Below are positions 1-19,096 of a stretch of DNA of 64,000 nt, one piece after another; within the stretch, counting starts at the first letter, position 1, and every line of letters starts with the position of its first letter. The notes below the pieces were generated by a model. That model saw only the letters and a program-made list of their open reading frames with translations. It had not been told where the DNA came from and did not search any database. The translations under genes and the position numbers were made by a program. This DNA is from Dyella subtropica (lineage in GTDB: Bacteria; Pseudomonadota; Gammaproteobacteria; Xanthomonadales; Rhodanobacteraceae): contig NZ_JAPDPD010000007.1 of NCBI RefSeq assembly GCF_026283965.1, forward strand, positions 62,001 to 126,000. Reading direction: 5' to 3'.

Positions 1-1
1 C

Positions 2-442
2 CGTCCGACCCAGAAGACCACCGTGACCGGTGTGGAAATGTTCCGCAAGCTGCTCGACCAGGGTCAGGCAGGCGACAACGCCGGTCTGCTGCTGCGTGGT
101 CTGAAGCGTGACGACGTGGAGCGTGGTCAGGTGCTGGCCAAGCCGGGTTCGATCACCCCGCACACCGACTTCGAGGGCGAGATCTACGTGCTGTCGAAGG
201 ACGAAGGCGGCCGTCACACCCCGTTCTTCAGCAACTACCGTCCGCAGTTCTACTTCCGTACGACGGACGTGACCGGCGCGATCAAGCTGCCGGAAGGCAC
301 CGAAATGGTGATGCCGGGCGACAACGTGAAGATCACGGTGACGTTGATCCACCCGATCGCGATGGACGAAGGTCTGCGCTTCGCGATCCGCGAAGGCGGC
401 CGCACCGTCGGCGCCGGTGTCGTCTCCAAAATCATCAAGTAA
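2..442 (+). CDS. tufB: Elongation factor Tu, C-terminal part (cut by window edge)
   Basis: EF-Tu delivers aminoacyl-tRNA to the ribosomal A site as a GTP complex. Only the last 146 codons are in the window: the end of domain II and all of domain III, ending [10 protein letters not shown]. The 5' part with the GTPase domain lies outside. The visible protein is identical to the same part of the full-length EF-Tu at 16417-17610, and the DNA differs at only 11 third-codon positions. This is the tuf copy upstream of tRNA-Trp and secE, the usual tufB position. The identity between copies stops just after the stop codon. Confidence 0.97.
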   Translation, partial: RPTQKTTVTGVEMFRKLLDQGQAGDNAGLLLRGLKRDDVERGQVLAKPGSITPHTDFEGEIYVLSKDEGGRHTPFFSNYRPQFYFRTTDVTGAIKLPEGTEMVMPGDNVKITVTLIHPIAMDEGLRFAIREGGRTVGAGVVSKIIK

Positions 443-460
443 GCTGTACTATGGGAAGTC

Positions 461-541
461 GCCCGCAGCGCGGGCTGTGAGGGTAGGGAGTGAAAAGGGC
501 AAGTTTATTGCCTTCTTTACTCCTTACAGCGCCAAGGGCGC
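461..541 (+). terminator. Hairpin cluster after tufB
   Basis: Three hairpins follow the tufB stop: a 6-bp GC stem (461-466 with 470-475), a long stem of about 20 bp with one mismatch and a few G-U pairs (483-502 with 508-527, loop GTTTA), and a short GCGCC/GGCGC stem (529-533 with 537-541). No good T tract follows. The middle one is the likely tufB terminator or processing site ahead of the tRNA. Confidence 0.5.
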
Positions 542-586
542 ACCTTCGCAGCGAGCGAAGCGAGCGACTTCACTGATTTCAAACGT

Positions 587-662
<76 letters not shown>

Positions 663-744
663 CCTTCCTGAGGATCGATGACGGGTGGTAGGTGGTATCG
701 AGGGCGTTGAGTCCTGGGTGCCGACTCACATCCGATCGCTGCGC

Positions 745-1155
745 ATGAATACCAAGGCAGAACAGCCCAAGGGCGCGAACGTCAAAGAGGCGGGCGCCGC
801 CGACATCGGTAAGCTGGTGCTAGCGGTGCTGGTGCTGGTTGCCGGTGTCTTTGCCTATTCCTGGTTCAGCAGTGACGCCAGTATTCCGTCAGCAGTTCGC
901 CTGGCAGGTGTGCTGGTGGCGCTGGTGGTGGCGCTGGCCATTGCTGCCACCACGGCGCTGGGGCGTCGGGTGCGCAACTTTTTGGCCGAATCCCAGTTCG
1001 AAATGCGCAAGGTCGTTTGGCCGGCGCGTGACGAAACTCTCAAAACCACCGGTATCATCATTGTCGTCGTGATCGTTCTCTCGCTGCTGTTGGGCCTGAT
1101 CGATCTCATTCTCAAGTCGGTCGTGCTCGACTGGCTGCTCAAGCTGGGTTCGTGA
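745..1155 (+). CDS. secE: Preprotein translocase subunit SecE
   Basis: SecE is the small essential subunit of the SecYEG channel that clamps SecY in the inner membrane. The 136-aa product has three hydrophobic segments (about residues 21-42, 50-73 and 100-128), as in the longer enterobacterial form. The conserved amphipathic stretch [16 protein letters not shown] lies before the last helix. ATG 745 (MNTKAEQPK) is preferred over the in-frame GTG at 685 because it gives the family's normal N terminus, though its Shine-Dalgarno is weak. nusG follows after 10 bp, the classic secE-nusG operon. Confidence 0.93.
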   Translation: MNTKAEQPKGANVKEAGAADIGKLVLAVLVLVAGVFAYSWFSSDASIPSAVRLAGVLVALVVALAIAATTALGRRVRNFLAESQFEMRKVVWPARDETLKTTGIIIVVVIVLSLLLGLIDLILKSVVLDWLLKLGS

Positions 1156-1165
1156 GGTAAAGGGC

Positions 1166-1726
1166 ATGAGCAAGCGTTGGTATGTGGTGCACGCCTATTC
1201 AGGCTTCGAAAACCAGGTTCGGAAATCGCTCGTCGAGCGTATTCAGCGCGCTGGCATGGAAGAGCGTTTCGGCGAAGTGTTGGTTCCCACTGAAGAAGTG
1301 ATTGAGATGCGCGGCGGCCAGAAGCGCCGCAGTGATCGCAAGTTCTTTCCCGGTTACGTGCTGGTGCAGATCGAAACCGACACCGAGGGCAAGGCACCTC
1401 GCATCGATGACGAGTGCTGGCATTTGGTGAAGGAAACCCCGAAGGTCATGGGTTTCATTGGTGGTACCGCCGATCGCCCGCTGCCGATCCGCGATAGCGA
1501 GGCAGATGCCATCCTGAGTCGCGTCCGCGAGGGCGTTGAGAAGCCCAAGCCCAAGGTGTTGTTTGAGCCGGGCGAGATGGTGCGCGTCACCGAGGGCCCG
1601 TTCAACGACTTCAATGGCGTGGTTGAGGAAGTCAATTACGAGAAGAGTCGCCTGCGCGTCGCAGTGTTGATCTTTGGTCGTTCGACACCGGTTGAGCTGG
1701 AATTCGGTCAGGTCGAAAAGGCCTGA
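1166..1726 (+). CDS. nusG: Transcription termination/antitermination factor NusG
   Basis: NusG binds the RNA polymerase clamp and links it to Rho or to ribosomal protein S10. The 186-aa protein begins [16 protein letters not shown], the NGN-domain signature. It ends with a KOW domain ([21 protein letters not shown], about residues 130-150). A GAGG Shine-Dalgarno lies just upstream of ATG 1166. It is co-transcribed with secE and followed by a hairpin and a putative rplK promoter. Confidence 0.97.
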   Translation: MSKRWYVVHAYSGFENQVRKSLVERIQRAGMEERFGEVLVPTEEVIEMRGGQKRRSDRKFFPGYVLVQIETDTEGKAPRIDDECWHLVKETPKVMGFIGGTADRPLPIRDSEADAILSRVREGVEKPKPKVLFEPGEMVRVTEGPFNDFNGVVEEVNYEKSRLRVAVLIFGRSTPVELEFGQVEKA

Positions 1727-1728
1727 TC

Positions 1729-1749
1729 CGGGCCCCGGCACGGGGCTTG
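1729..1749 (+). terminator. Weak hairpin between nusG and rplK
   Basis: GCCCCG (1732-1737) pairs with CGGGGC (1741-1746) around GCA, and flanking wobble pairs extend it to 9 bp. There is no T run, so it is a partial terminator or processing site at best. It overlaps the -35 box of the promoter below. Confidence 0.35.
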
Positions 1750-1775
1750 CTTAAAAACTGGTCAATCTTTACACT
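1747..1775 (+). promoter_or_regulatory. Putative rplK promoter
   Basis: TTGCTT (1747-1752), a 17-bp spacer and TACACT (1770-1775) form a reasonable sigma-70 promoter. It would give a leader of about 130 nt ahead of the L11 operon, matching the known position of the L11-operon promoter in enterobacteria. Confidence 0.5.
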
Positions 1776-1868
1776 ATGCGGTTCACGCCGGGGCATTTCG
1801 CTCGGCGTGCCCGTGTTTCCGGAGCCCGCTGGAGTGCGGGTTCCCCTCCATCCAGGGAACGATGTCAT

Positions 1869-1903
1869 GCGAGGAGCCGCAAGGCGCTTGAACTCGCGAG
1901 GAA
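1869..1903 (+). promoter_or_regulatory. Putative L1-binding translational operator of the L11 operon
   Basis: An outer stem GCGAG/CTCGC (1869-1873 with 1893-1897) and an inner stem GCC/GGC (1876-1878 with 1883-1885), capped by a GCAA loop, are separated by an asymmetric internal loop containing GCTTGAA. This resembles the L1 site of 23S rRNA helices 76-78, whose mRNA copy lets L1 repress L11-L1 translation in other bacteria. It abuts the rplK Shine-Dalgarno GAGGAA (1898-1903). Confidence 0.5.
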
Positions 1904-1909
1904 CTACAA

Positions 1910-2338
1910 ATGGCAAAGAAAGTCGTCGGTTATATCAAGCTGCAGGTCAAGGCCGGTCAGGCCAACCCGTCGCCGCCGGTGGGTCCTGCCCTCGGTCAGC
2001 GCGGTCTGAACATCATGGAGTTCTGCAAGGCGTTCAATGCCGCCACGCAGAAGATGGAGCCGGGTCTGCCGATTCCGGTGATCATCACCGCGTATTCGGA
2101 CCGCAGCTTCACCTTTATCACCAAGACCCCGCCCGCCACGGTCCTCATCAAGAAGGCCACCGGCGTCGCCAAGGGTTCGTCCAAGCCGAATACCGACAAG
2201 GTCGGCAAGATCACCCGCAAGCAGCTGGAAGACGTTGCGAAGCAGAAGGAGCCGGATCTCACGGCTGCTGATCTGGACGCTGCAGTGCGCACCATTGCCG
2301 GTAGCGCGCGCAGCATGGGCTTGGTGGTGGAGGGCTAA
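1910..2338 (+). CDS. rplK: 50S ribosomal protein L11
   Basis: L11 binds the GTPase-associated centre of 23S rRNA with L10 and L7/L12, and is also needed for RelA activation. The 142-aa length and the N terminus [20 protein letters not shown] are diagnostic, as is the proline-rich [19 protein letters not shown] segment linked to thiostrepton-type antibiotics. GAGGAA precedes the ATG by 6 nt. rplA follows after 3 bp, so the two are translationally coupled. Confidence 0.98.
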   Translation: MAKKVVGYIKLQVKAGQANPSPPVGPALGQRGLNIMEFCKAFNAATQKMEPGLPIPVIITAYSDRSFTFITKTPPATVLIKKATGVAKGSSKPNTDKVGKITRKQLEDVAKQKEPDLTAADLDAAVRTIAGSARSMGLVVEG

Positions 2339-2341
2339 GAC

Positions 2342-3049
2342 ATGGCAAAGCTCACAAAGCGTATGAAGGCGGCCCAGGCCGCAGTGCAGCCGGGCAAGTT
2401 CTATGGCCTGGAAGAAGCCCTGAATATCGTCAAGAACAACGCCAAGGCGAAGTTCTCGGAGTCCGTGGACGTGGCCGTGCGCCTCGGCATCGACGCCAAG
2501 AAGTCGGACCAGGGTGTGCGTGGTTCCTCGCTGCTGCCGCACGGCACCGGCAAGACCGTCAAGGTCGCCGTGTTCGTGCCGGCCGGTGAGAAGGCCGAGG
2601 CCGCCAAGGCCGCCGGTGCCGACGCCGTCGGCATGGACGACCTGGCCGAGCGCATGCAGGCTGGCGATCTCGACTTCGGTCGCGTGATTGCCACTCCGGA
2701 CGCGATGCGCGTGGTCGGTAAGCTCGGTCAGTTGCTCGGTCCGCGTGGCCTGATGCCGAACCCGAAGGATGGCTCGGTCACCGCCGACGTCGTCACGGCC
2801 GTCAAGAACGCCAAGGCCGGTCAGGTGAAGTTCCGCAATGACAAGGCGGGCATCATCCACGCCACCATCGGCAAGGCCAGCTTCGAGGCTGCGCAGCTTG
2901 CCGACAACCTGAACGCGTTGGTCGCTGACCTGCTCAAGGCCAAGCCGGCTACCGCCAAGGGCCAGTACCTGCAGAAGGTCGCCTTGTCCAGCACCATGGG
3001 CGTGGGCGTCCCGGTCGATACCTCGTCCCTGACGCTCTCGACCAAGTAA
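2342..3049 (+). CDS. rplA: 50S ribosomal protein L1
   Basis: L1 forms the mobile L1 stalk that helps move deacylated tRNA to the E site, and it represses its own operon. The 235-aa protein has the hallmark [19 protein letters not shown] near residues 125-143 and the usual [12 protein letters not shown] segment. It is the last gene of the L11 operon and is followed directly by an attenuator-type hairpin. Confidence 0.98.
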   Translation: MAKLTKRMKAAQAAVQPGKFYGLEEALNIVKNNAKAKFSESVDVAVRLGIDAKKSDQGVRGSSLLPHGTGKTVKVAVFVPAGEKAEAAKAAGADAVGMDDLAERMQAGDLDFGRVIATPDAMRVVGKLGQLLGPRGLMPNPKDGSVTADVVTAVKNAKAGQVKFRNDKAGIIHATIGKASFEAAQLADNLNALVADLLKAKPATAKGQYLQKVALSSTMGVGVPVDTSSLTLSTK

Positions 3050-3059
3050 GACATGAAGT

Positions 3060-3095
3060 CCTGCGCCGGCCCAAGCCGGCGCAGGCAAGTTTTTG
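3060..3095 (+). terminator. rplA-rplJ attenuator hairpin
   Basis: A perfect 11-bp stem (3060-3070 with 3075-3085) with loop CCAA is followed by CAAGTTTTT. This is the best intrinsic terminator shape in the L11-L10 spacer. It is likely partial, separating L11-L1 from L10-L7/L12 expression. Confidence 0.6.
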
Positions 3096-3394
3096 AGGGT
3101 AGCTCCGGCCGCACGCCGAAGCCGCCGTCAAAGACCGCAGGCGCGATCAGCGCGCGACGACGACGAGCAGGGAGCTCGTGATTGGCAAGGAATCGCCGTC
3201 GCCGCCAACGGGGTCGCTTAATCGGTTTTTTTACGAATCCGGCCTGCGCAGATGGTGATGCCCCTTCTGGAAGTGTTCGATTTGTTCTGGAAAGGCCACC
3301 ACCCGGGACACTCCGTGTCCCCGACGTCACGGAAGGCGTCGCCCAGGACCGCAAGCGGCAGGAGCCGTAAGCGGAGTTCATTTGGAGGAGTGCA
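3096..3394 (+). promoter_or_regulatory. Long rplJ leader (no gene)
   Basis: These 299 bp hold no convincing gene. There is a compact hairpin GGGACAC/GTGTCCC (3305-3311 with 3315-3321), and TTTGGAGGAG just before the rplJ start. In enterobacteria the equivalent leader binds the L10-(L7/L12) complex and represses translation. The position and length fit, but I could not draw the kink-turn with confidence. Confidence 0.4.
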
Positions 3395-3928
3395 ATGGCT
3401 CTCAATCTGTCCCAGAAGCAAGAAGTAGTCGCCGAGCTGGCAGAAGTCGCTGCGAAGGCTCACTCCTTGGTCGCAGCCGAGTATGCGGGCACCACGGTCG
3501 AACAGATGACCGCGATGCGCAAGAAGGCCCGTGAATCTGGTGTGTTCTTGAAAGTTGTCAAGAACACGCTCGCTTCGCGCGCCGTGGTCGGTACCGAGTT
3601 CGAGGTCGTCAAGGACGTCCTGGTCGGTCCGCTGCTGTACGCATTCTCGACTGAGGAACCCGGTGCTGCCGGGCGCCTGATCAAGGAATTCGCCAAGAGC
3701 AACGACAAGCTGAAGGCGAAAGTCGTTTCCGTGGAAGGCAAGTTGCTGCCGGCTGAGCACGTCGAAGTGCTGGCGTCGCTGCCGACTCGCGAACAGGCAC
3801 TGTCCATGTTGGCCCGTGTGCTGGCCGAGCCCGCTTCGATGTTCGCCCGCGTCATCAAGGCTGTGGCCGACAAGCAGGGTGGCGGCGAAGTCGCTGCCGA
3901 AGCCCAGGCTGAAGCCGAGCCCGCCTAA
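3395..3928 (+). CDS. rplJ: 50S ribosomal protein L10
   Basis: L10 anchors the L7/L12 dimers to 23S rRNA at the stalk base and acts as autogenous repressor of its operon. The 177-aa protein starts [15 protein letters not shown] and contains the usual [16 protein letters not shown] and [14 protein letters not shown] segments. The C terminus is an Ala/Glu-rich tail ahead of rplL. A very strong Shine-Dalgarno (GGAGGAG) precedes ATG 3395. Confidence 0.98.
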   Translation: MALNLSQKQEVVAELAEVAAKAHSLVAAEYAGTTVEQMTAMRKKARESGVFLKVVKNTLASRAVVGTEFEVVKDVLVGPLLYAFSTEEPGAAGRLIKEFAKSNDKLKAKVVSVEGKLLPAEHVEVLASLPTREQALSMLARVLAEPASMFARVIKAVADKQGGGEVAAEAQAEAEPA

Positions 3929-3973
3929 GTTCGCCGACTATTCAAACCGAATCAATTTCCAGAGGTAAATCAA

Positions 3974-4345
3974 ATGTCCCTGACCAACGAACAGATCGTT
4001 GAAGCCGTCGCCGCCAAGTCGCTGATGGAAGTGATGGACCTGGTGAAGGCCATCGAAGAGAAGTTTGGCGTGACCGCCGCCGCCCCTGTCATGGTGGCTG
4101 CGGGCCCGGCCGCTGCCGGCCCGGCTGCTGAAGAGCAGACCGAGTTCGACGTCATCCTGAAGAGCGCCGGCGAGAAGAAGGTCGACGTGATCAAGGCTGT
4201 GCGCGCGATCACCGGCCTCGGCTTGAAGGAAGCGAAGGACCTGACCGAAGCCGGTGGCGTCGTGAAGGAAGCCGCTTCGAAGGAAGACGCTGCGAAGTTC
4301 AAGAAGGACCTCGAAGCTGCCGGCGCCACGGTCGAACTGAAGTAA
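3974..4345 (+). CDS. rplL: 50S ribosomal protein L7/L12
   Basis: L7/L12 is the multi-copy stalk protein that recruits translational GTPases. The 123-aa product has the dimerising N-terminal domain ([20 protein letters not shown]), an Ala/Pro hinge rich in [18 protein letters not shown] (about residues 36-54), and the C-terminal domain with [12 protein letters not shown]. It follows rplJ by 45 bp. Confidence 0.98.
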   Translation: MSLTNEQIVEAVAAKSLMEVMDLVKAIEEKFGVTAAAPVMVAAGPAAAGPAAEEQTEFDVILKSAGEKKVDVIKAVRAITGLGLKEAKDLTEAGGVVKEAASKEDAAKFKKDLEAAGATVELK

Positions 4346-4679
4346 TCGGCGCTCTTGCGCGCCGTCAGTTTGATCTAGCGTCAAGCAAGCCTGGGGACGT
4401 AAGTCCCCGGGCTTTGCCTGTTGCAGGGTTTCGCATGAGGCTATGTGGCATGAAGCCGTGCGGCCTGCAACGACAAGGCGTCATCTTTAGGTTCGTGTTT
4501 TACGTGTCAGGAAGGCAGCACTGAAAGGCCAGCAGACCATCGCCGACCTTTGACTTATGTCTTTTTGACGTATCGACGGGCAGGGCAGCACACCCTGGTC
4601 GTCGACCGCAGACACAGCTTTCACAATTCAGCCGGTGTGTGCACCACCGGCGTCACTGCGAACCGAGGCGGTACCCACC
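4346..4679 (+). terminator. rplL-rpoB spacer with attenuator hairpin
   Basis: This gene-free stretch of 334 bp contains a strong hairpin: a 12-bp stem (4387-4398 with 4403-4414, one G-U pair) capped by GTAA. Only a short T run follows. In enterobacteria this spacer holds a partial terminator and an RNase III site that set the lower expression of rpoBC relative to rplJL, and the same role is inferred here. I see no gene and no clear promoter in the rest. Confidence 0.55.
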
Positions 4680-8840
<4,161 letters not shown>

Positions 8841-8865
8841 CCAGCGGGTTACAGGAGCTTATGCA

Positions 8866-13080
<4,215 letters not shown>

Positions 13081-13109
13081 ACCCGTTCCGGGATTTGCTC
13101 GCTGACATA

Positions 13110-13136
13110 CGAAATGAGGCGCATGGATTGCGCCTC
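13110..13136 (+). promoter_or_regulatory. Conserved upstream hairpin A of the str operon
   Basis: GAGGCGCA (13116-13123) pairs perfectly with TGCGCCTC (13129-13136). The 18-nt string CGAAATGAGGCGCATGGA starting at 13110 recurs exactly at 17821, upstream of rpsJ. No T run follows. It may mark the end of the rpoC transcript or be a protein-binding site. Confidence 0.45.
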
Positions 13137-13163
13137 GTGTTCGAGTCAAGGAGGGCAGGGCGT

Positions 13164-13236
13164 CAGCTTGTCTGTGACAAGCTGCCCATGTTAAATTCCC
13201 GCTTCTTGGCAGACCGAGCTGATTCGGTCTGCCTTT
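13164..13236 (+). promoter_or_regulatory. Putative rpsL promoter and 5'-terminal hairpin B
   Basis: TTGTCT (13168-13173), 17 bp, then TTAAAT (13191-13196) form a promoter whose -35 box lies inside a 9-bp inverted repeat (13164-13172 with 13176-13184). Right at the predicted transcript start is a 10-bp hairpin, GGCAGACCGA/TCGGTCTGCC (13208-13217 with 13224-13233), followed by TTTATGTTT. The same hairpin arms occur upstream of rpsJ. Confidence 0.5.
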
Positions 13237-13259
13237 ATGTTTCTCAGGAAAAGTTCCGC

Positions 13260-13634
13260 ATGTCGACTATCAACCAGTTGGTGCGCAAGTCCCGCAGCCC
13301 GAAGAGCTACAAGAGCGCTTCTCCGGCTCTGCAGAACAGCCCGCAGCGTCGCGGCGTCTGTACGCGCGTCTATACGACCACCCCGAAGAAGCCGAACTCG
13401 GCCCTGCGTAAGGTTGCCAAAGTGCGCCTGACCAATGGTTACGAGGTCATTAGCTACATCGGTGGCGAAGGTCACAACCTGCAGGAGCACTCGGTGGTGC
13501 TGATCCGTGGCGGTCGCGTCAAGGATCTGCCGGGTGTGCGTTACCACACGGTGCGCGGCAGTCTCGACTGCGCTGGCGTCACCAAGCGCCGTCAGTCGCG
13601 CTCGAAGTACGGCGCCAAGCGCCCGAAGAGCTAA
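13260..13634 (+). CDS. rpsL: 30S ribosomal protein S12
   Basis: S12 monitors codon-anticodon pairing in the decoding centre. The 124-aa protein starts [10 protein letters not shown]; the longer in-frame extension upstream is not part of the gene. Lys43 ([11 protein letters not shown]) and Lys88 ([12 protein letters not shown]), the classic streptomycin-resistance positions, are both the sensitive form. It is the first gene of the str operon, and rpsG follows after only 19 bp. Confidence 0.98.
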   Translation: MSTINQLVRKSRSPKSYKSASPALQNSPQRRGVCTRVYTTTPKKPNSALRKVAKVRLTNGYEVISYIGGEGHNLQEHSVVLIRGGRVKDLPGVRYHTVRGSLDCAGVTKRRQSRSKYGAKRPKS

Positions 13635-13653
13635 GAGCTAAAGGACACGAAAC

Positions 13654-14121
13654 ATGTCGCGTAAAGGTTCACATCCCGCCCGTCTGGTTCTGCCGGACCC
13701 CAAGCATGGCAGCCAGCTGATTGCCCGCTTCATCAACATGGTGATGAAGAGCGGCAAGAAGTCCGTCGCCGAGAGCATCGTCTACGGTGCCCTGAATCAC
13801 CTCGGTGAGAAGCATGCCGAGCCGGTATCTCTGGTCGAGAAGGCGCTGAGTAACATCGCTCCGGCCGTCGAGGTGAAGTCCCGTCGAGTCGGCGGCGCCA
13901 CCTATCAGGTGCCGGTCGAAGTGCGTCCGGGTCGCCGCATGGCGCTGGCCATGCGCTGGGCCATCGATGCCGCCCGCAAGCGGGGCGAGACCTCGATGCC
14001 GCGCAAGCTGGCAGCCGAGCTGCTCGAGGCTTCCGAGAATCGCGGTGGCGCGATCAAGAAGCGCGAAGAGACGCACCGTATGGCAGAGGCCAACAAGGCC
14101 TTCTCGCATTACCGCTGGTAA
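13654..14121 (+). CDS. rpsG: 30S ribosomal protein S7
   Basis: S7 nucleates assembly of the 30S head and lies near the E site. The 155-aa product has the S7 signature [26 protein letters not shown] near the N terminus and [16 protein letters not shown] in the middle. A short hairpin CGAGCTC/GAGCTCG (14130-14136 with 14146-14152) lies between it and fusA. Confidence 0.98.
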   Translation: MSRKGSHPARLVLPDPKHGSQLIARFINMVMKSGKKSVAESIVYGALNHLGEKHAEPVSLVEKALSNIAPAVEVKSRRVGGATYQVPVEVRPGRRMALAMRWAIDAARKRGETSMPRKLAAELLEASENRGGAIKKREETHRMAEANKAFSHYRW

Positions 14122-14181
14122 GCAAAGTACGAGCTCGACTCCGTTGAGCTCGGAACGGCATTTCATTTAGAGGTTAGTACC

Positions 14182-16311
<2,130 letters not shown>

Positions 16312-16324
16312 TAAGGTCTTCTGC

Positions 16325-16389
16325 TTAATTAGTGCGATCATTAGTGATCGCGTGAATCAAGAAGCGGCCGTCATGGCCGCACTAATTAA
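16325..16389 (+). promoter_or_regulatory. fusA-tufA intercistronic three-arm inverted repeat
   Basis: A perfect 12-bp outer inverted repeat, TTAATTAGTGCG (16325-16336) with its complement at 16378-16389, encloses two further hairpins. These are GCGATCA/TGATCGC (16334-16340 with 16345-16351) and GCGGCC/GGCCGC (16364-16369 with 16375-16380). The outer and inner stems share bases, so they are partly exclusive. It may be a processing site or a switch between read-through and separate tufA expression. Confidence 0.5.
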
Positions 16390-16416
16390 TCCGTTCTTTT
16401 CTAGAGGTTTTGAGTC

Positions 16417-17610
16417 ATGGCAAAGGGTAAATTCGAACGCACGAAGCCGCACGTCAACGTCGGCACGATTGGTCACGTGGATCACGGCAAGACGACGCTG
16501 ACGGCCGCGCTGACGAAGATCGGTGCCGAGCGTTTCGGTGGTGAATTCAAGGCTTACGACGCGATCGACGCGGCGCCGGAAGAGAAGGCGCGCGGTATCA
16601 CGATCTCGACGGCGCACGTGGAATACGAATCGCCGGTTCGCCACTACGCCCACGTGGACTGCCCGGGCCACGCCGACTACGTGAAGAACATGATCACGGG
16701 TGCGGCGCAGATGGACGGCGCGATCCTGGTGTGCTCGGCCGCCGACGGCCCGATGCCGCAGACCCGCGAACACATCCTGCTGTCACGCCAGGTGGGCGTG
16801 CCGTACATCGTCGTGTTCCTGAACAAGGCCGACCTGGTGGACGACGCCGAGCTGCTCGAGCTGGTCGAGATGGAAGTGCGCGAGCTGCTGAGCAAGTACG
16901 ACTTCCCGGGCGATGACACTCCGATCATCACCGGTTCGGCCCGTAAGGCGCTCGAGGGGGACAAGGACAGCGAGTACGGCGAGAAGGCGATCATCAAGCT
17001 GGTCGATGCGCTGGACAGCTACATTCCGGAGCCGGTGCGCGCGATCGACAAGCCGTTCCTGATGCCGGTGGAAGACGTGTTCTCGATCTCGGGCCGCGGC
17101 ACCGTGGTGACCGGTCGTATTGAGCGCGGCGTGATCAAGGTCGGTGACGAAATCGAAGTGGTCGGCATCCGTCCGACCCAGAAGACCACCGTGACCGGTG
17201 TGGAAATGTTCCGCAAGCTGCTCGACCAGGGTCAGGCAGGCGACAACGCCGGTCTGCTGCTGCGTGGCCTGAAGCGCGACGACGTGGAGCGTGGCCAGGT
17301 GCTGGCCAAGCCGGGTTCGATCACCCCGCATACCGACTTCGAGGGCGAGATCTACGTGCTGTCGAAGGACGAAGGCGGTCGTCACACCCCGTTCTTCAGC
17401 AACTACCGCCCGCAGTTCTACTTCCGTACGACGGACGTGACTGGTGCGATCAAGCTGCCGGAAGGCACCGAGATGGTGATGCCGGGCGACAACGTGAAGA
17501 TCACGGTGACGTTGATCCACCCGATCGCTATGGACGAAGGTCTGCGCTTCGCGATCCGCGAAGGCGGCCGTACCGTCGGCGCCGGTGTCGTCTCCAAAAT
17601 CATCAAGTAA
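16417..17610 (+). CDS. tufA: Elongation factor Tu
   Basis: This is the full-length EF-Tu of 397 aa. It has the P loop [11 protein letters not shown] (about residues 19-29), [20 protein letters not shown] and the C-terminal domains ending VSKIIK. AGAGG precedes ATG 16417. The last 146 codons match tufB exactly in protein and to about 97% in DNA, which suggests recent gene conversion. It is the last gene of the str operon, followed by a strong terminator. Confidence 0.99.
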   Translation: MAKGKFERTKPHVNVGTIGHVDHGKTTLTAALTKIGAERFGGEFKAYDAIDAAPEEKARGITISTAHVEYESPVRHYAHVDCPGHADYVKNMITGAAQMDGAILVCSAADGPMPQTREHILLSRQVGVPYIVVFLNKADLVDDAELLELVEMEVRELLSKYDFPGDDTPIITGSARKALEGDKDSEYGEKAIIKLVDALDSYIPEPVRAIDKPFLMPVEDVFSISGRGTVVTGRIERGVIKVGDEIEVVGIRPTQKTTVTGVEMFRKLLDQGQAGDNAGLLLRGLKRDDVERGQVLAKPGSITPHTDFEGEIYVLSKDEGGRHTPFFSNYRPQFYFRTTDVTGAIKLPEGTEMVMPGDNVKITVTLIHPIAMDEGLRFAIREGGRTVGAGVVSKIIK

Positions 17611-17649
17611 GTAGCTGCCCATTCGCGGGAGCGAAAGCTCGATAAAGAC

Positions 17650-17684
17650 AAGGGCGGGAGCGAGAGCTTCCGCCCTTTGTTTTG
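17650..17684 (+). terminator. Intrinsic terminator of the str operon
   Basis: AAGGGCGGGAGC (17650-17661) pairs with 17666-17677 around a GAGA tetraloop and is followed by TGTTTT. The 12-bp GC-rich stem with a GNRA loop and T run is a good rho-independent terminator after tufA. Confidence 0.8.
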
Positions 17685-17820
17685 GAGCGCCGAGCAGTGG
17701 CAGCCGGACGATATGGACTTGATGAATATTGTTTGAAATATTGCTTTCTTTTCCGTAACAGGCTGGATATACTTGACAAGTTATCCCTGTTGCCTGACTT
17801 GAGTGCCAGGTGACCTACAG

Positions 17821-17847
17821 CGAAATGAGGCGCATGGAATGTGCTTC
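17821..17847 (+). promoter_or_regulatory. Conserved upstream hairpin A of the S10 operon
   Basis: This is the second copy of CGAAATGAGGCGCATGGA. The arm GAGGCGCA (17827-17834) pairs with TGTGCTTC (17840-17847) using two G-U pairs, so the stem is kept although the 3' arm has drifted from the rpsL copy. It lies in a gene-free stretch (17611-18111) that also holds the tufA terminator and the S10 promoter. Confidence 0.45.
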
Positions 17848-17901
17848 GAGTTCGCATACATGGATGTTGCGGGAATGCTTGGAGACGGGGCGTAAGCTCT
17901 G

Positions 17902-17975
17902 TTGATCTTTGTATTTGCGCACTTTATACTTTTTCGTCTGGGCAGACCGATACTCTCGGTCTGCCCGGTCTTTTA
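17902..17975 (+). promoter_or_regulatory. S10 operon promoter and 5'-terminal hairpin B
   Basis: TTGATC (17902-17907), exactly 17 bp and TATACT (17925-17930) make a good sigma-70 promoter. The transcript would begin at an 11-bp hairpin GGGCAGACCGA/TCGGTCTGCCC (17940-17950 with 17956-17966), followed by GGTCTTTT. This has the same arms as the rpsL leader. The remaining 136 nt to rpsJ form a leader; whether L4 acts there, as in E. coli, cannot be told. Confidence 0.6.
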
Positions 17976-18111
17976 GGGTTTGGTTCCGGCGACGAGTCAT
18001 CGTCAGTCATGAGCCGCTCCCGCATGGTGCAAGTAGTTGAAATGGGTTGTGCGAAGCGGTGAGAAGCCACTTCGATTCACAGTTTTGTTCTTTAGATAAC
18101 AGGACACGGTT

Positions 18112-18423
18112 ATGGCGAACCAAAAGATTCGCATTCGGCTCAAGGCGTTCGATCATCGTTTGATCGACCGTTCGGCCAGCGAAATCGTCGAGACGGCCAA
18201 GCGCACTGGCGCTACGGTTCTCGGTCCGATTCCGCTTCCGACCAAAATCGAGCGCTACACCATTCTGGTGTCGCCGCACGTCGACAAAGATGCCCGCGAT
18301 CAGTACGAGACCCGTACGCACAAGCGAGTGCTCGATATCGTTGACCCCAACGACAAGACCGTGGACGCGCTCATGAAGCTTGATCTCGCCGCTGGCGTAG
18401 ATGTTCAGATCAAGCTCGGCTGA
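18112..18423 (+). CDS. rpsJ: 30S ribosomal protein S10
   Basis: S10 is a 30S head protein that doubles as NusE, the NusB/NusG partner in antitermination. The 103-aa sequence [17 protein letters not shown] with the S10 signature [15 protein letters not shown] is complete. It opens the S10 operon; rplC follows after 20 bp. Confidence 0.98.
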   Translation: MANQKIRIRLKAFDHRLIDRSASEIVETAKRTGATVLGPIPLPTKIERYTILVSPHVDKDARDQYETRTHKRVLDIVDPNDKTVDALMKLDLAAGVDVQIKLG

Positions 18424-18443
18424 GCGATAGATAGGATACGAAG

Positions 18444-19085
18444 ATGAGTATCGGACTGGTTGGCCGCAAGTGCGGCATGAGCCGACTCTTCACTGAAGAT
18501 GGACGCTCGATTCCGGTGACGCTGATTGAAGCCACCCCGAATCGCGTCACCCAGCTGAAGACGGAAGATAATGATGGTTACAGCGCTGTGCAGGTTGCGG
18601 CGGGCGTCAAGCGCGCCAGTCTGCTGACCCAGCCGCTGAAGGGCCACTACGCCAAAGCCAAGGTTGAGCCGGGTCGTGGTCTGTGGGAGTTCCGGGTGTC
18701 CGCCGATGATCTCGGCAAATACGCCGTGGGTTCGGAGATCAAGGCTGACGACGTGTTCCAGGTCGGTCAGATCGTCGACGTCGCTGGCGTGTCGAAGGGC
18801 AAGGGCTTCCAGGGCACGATCAAGCGCCACAACTTCACCATGGGCGACGCTACCCACGGTAACTCGCTGTCGCATCGCTCGCCGGGTTCTATCGGTCAGC
18901 GTCAGACGCCGGGTCGCGTGTTCCCGGGCAAGAAGATGTCCGGCCACATGGGTGCGGTGAATCGTACGCAGCAGGGTCTGGAAGTGGTCAAGGTCGACGC
19001 CGAGCGTCACCTGATTGCGGTGAAGGGCGCTGTGCCGGGTGCTCCCGGTGGCGACGTCATCATTCGCCCGACGACTAAGGGTTGA
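18444..19085 (+). CDS. rplC: 50S ribosomal protein L3
   Basis: L3 is an early assembly protein whose loop reaches the peptidyl-transferase centre. The 213-aa product starts [16 protein letters not shown] and contains the family core [15 protein letters not shown], including the glutamine methylated by PrmB in enterobacteria. It lies between rpsJ and rplD in the standard order. Confidence 0.98.
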   Translation: MSIGLVGRKCGMSRLFTEDGRSIPVTLIEATPNRVTQLKTEDNDGYSAVQVAAGVKRASLLTQPLKGHYAKAKVEPGRGLWEFRVSADDLGKYAVGSEIKADDVFQVGQIVDVAGVSKGKGFQGTIKRHNFTMGDATHGNSLSHRSPGSIGQRQTPGRVFPGKKMSGHMGAVNRTQQGLEVVKVDAERHLIAVKGAVPGAPGGDVIIRPTTKG

Positions 19086-19096
19086 GGAGAGACGCC

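Noticed and set aside
1747-2271. 174-codon plus frame starting upstream of rplK
   Set aside because: Overlaps rplK in another frame and covers the promoter and leader.
1904-3088. 394-codon minus-strand frame across rplK and rplA
   Set aside because: Antisense shadow; both ribosomal proteins on the other strand are unmistakable.
3182-3370. 62-codon frame in the rplJ leader
   Set aside because: No start signal and Arg/Pro-rich noise; the region is better explained as leader RNA.
17841-18062. 73-codon frame in the S10 leader
   Set aside because: Covers the promoter and leader hairpin; no ribosome-binding site or family likeness.
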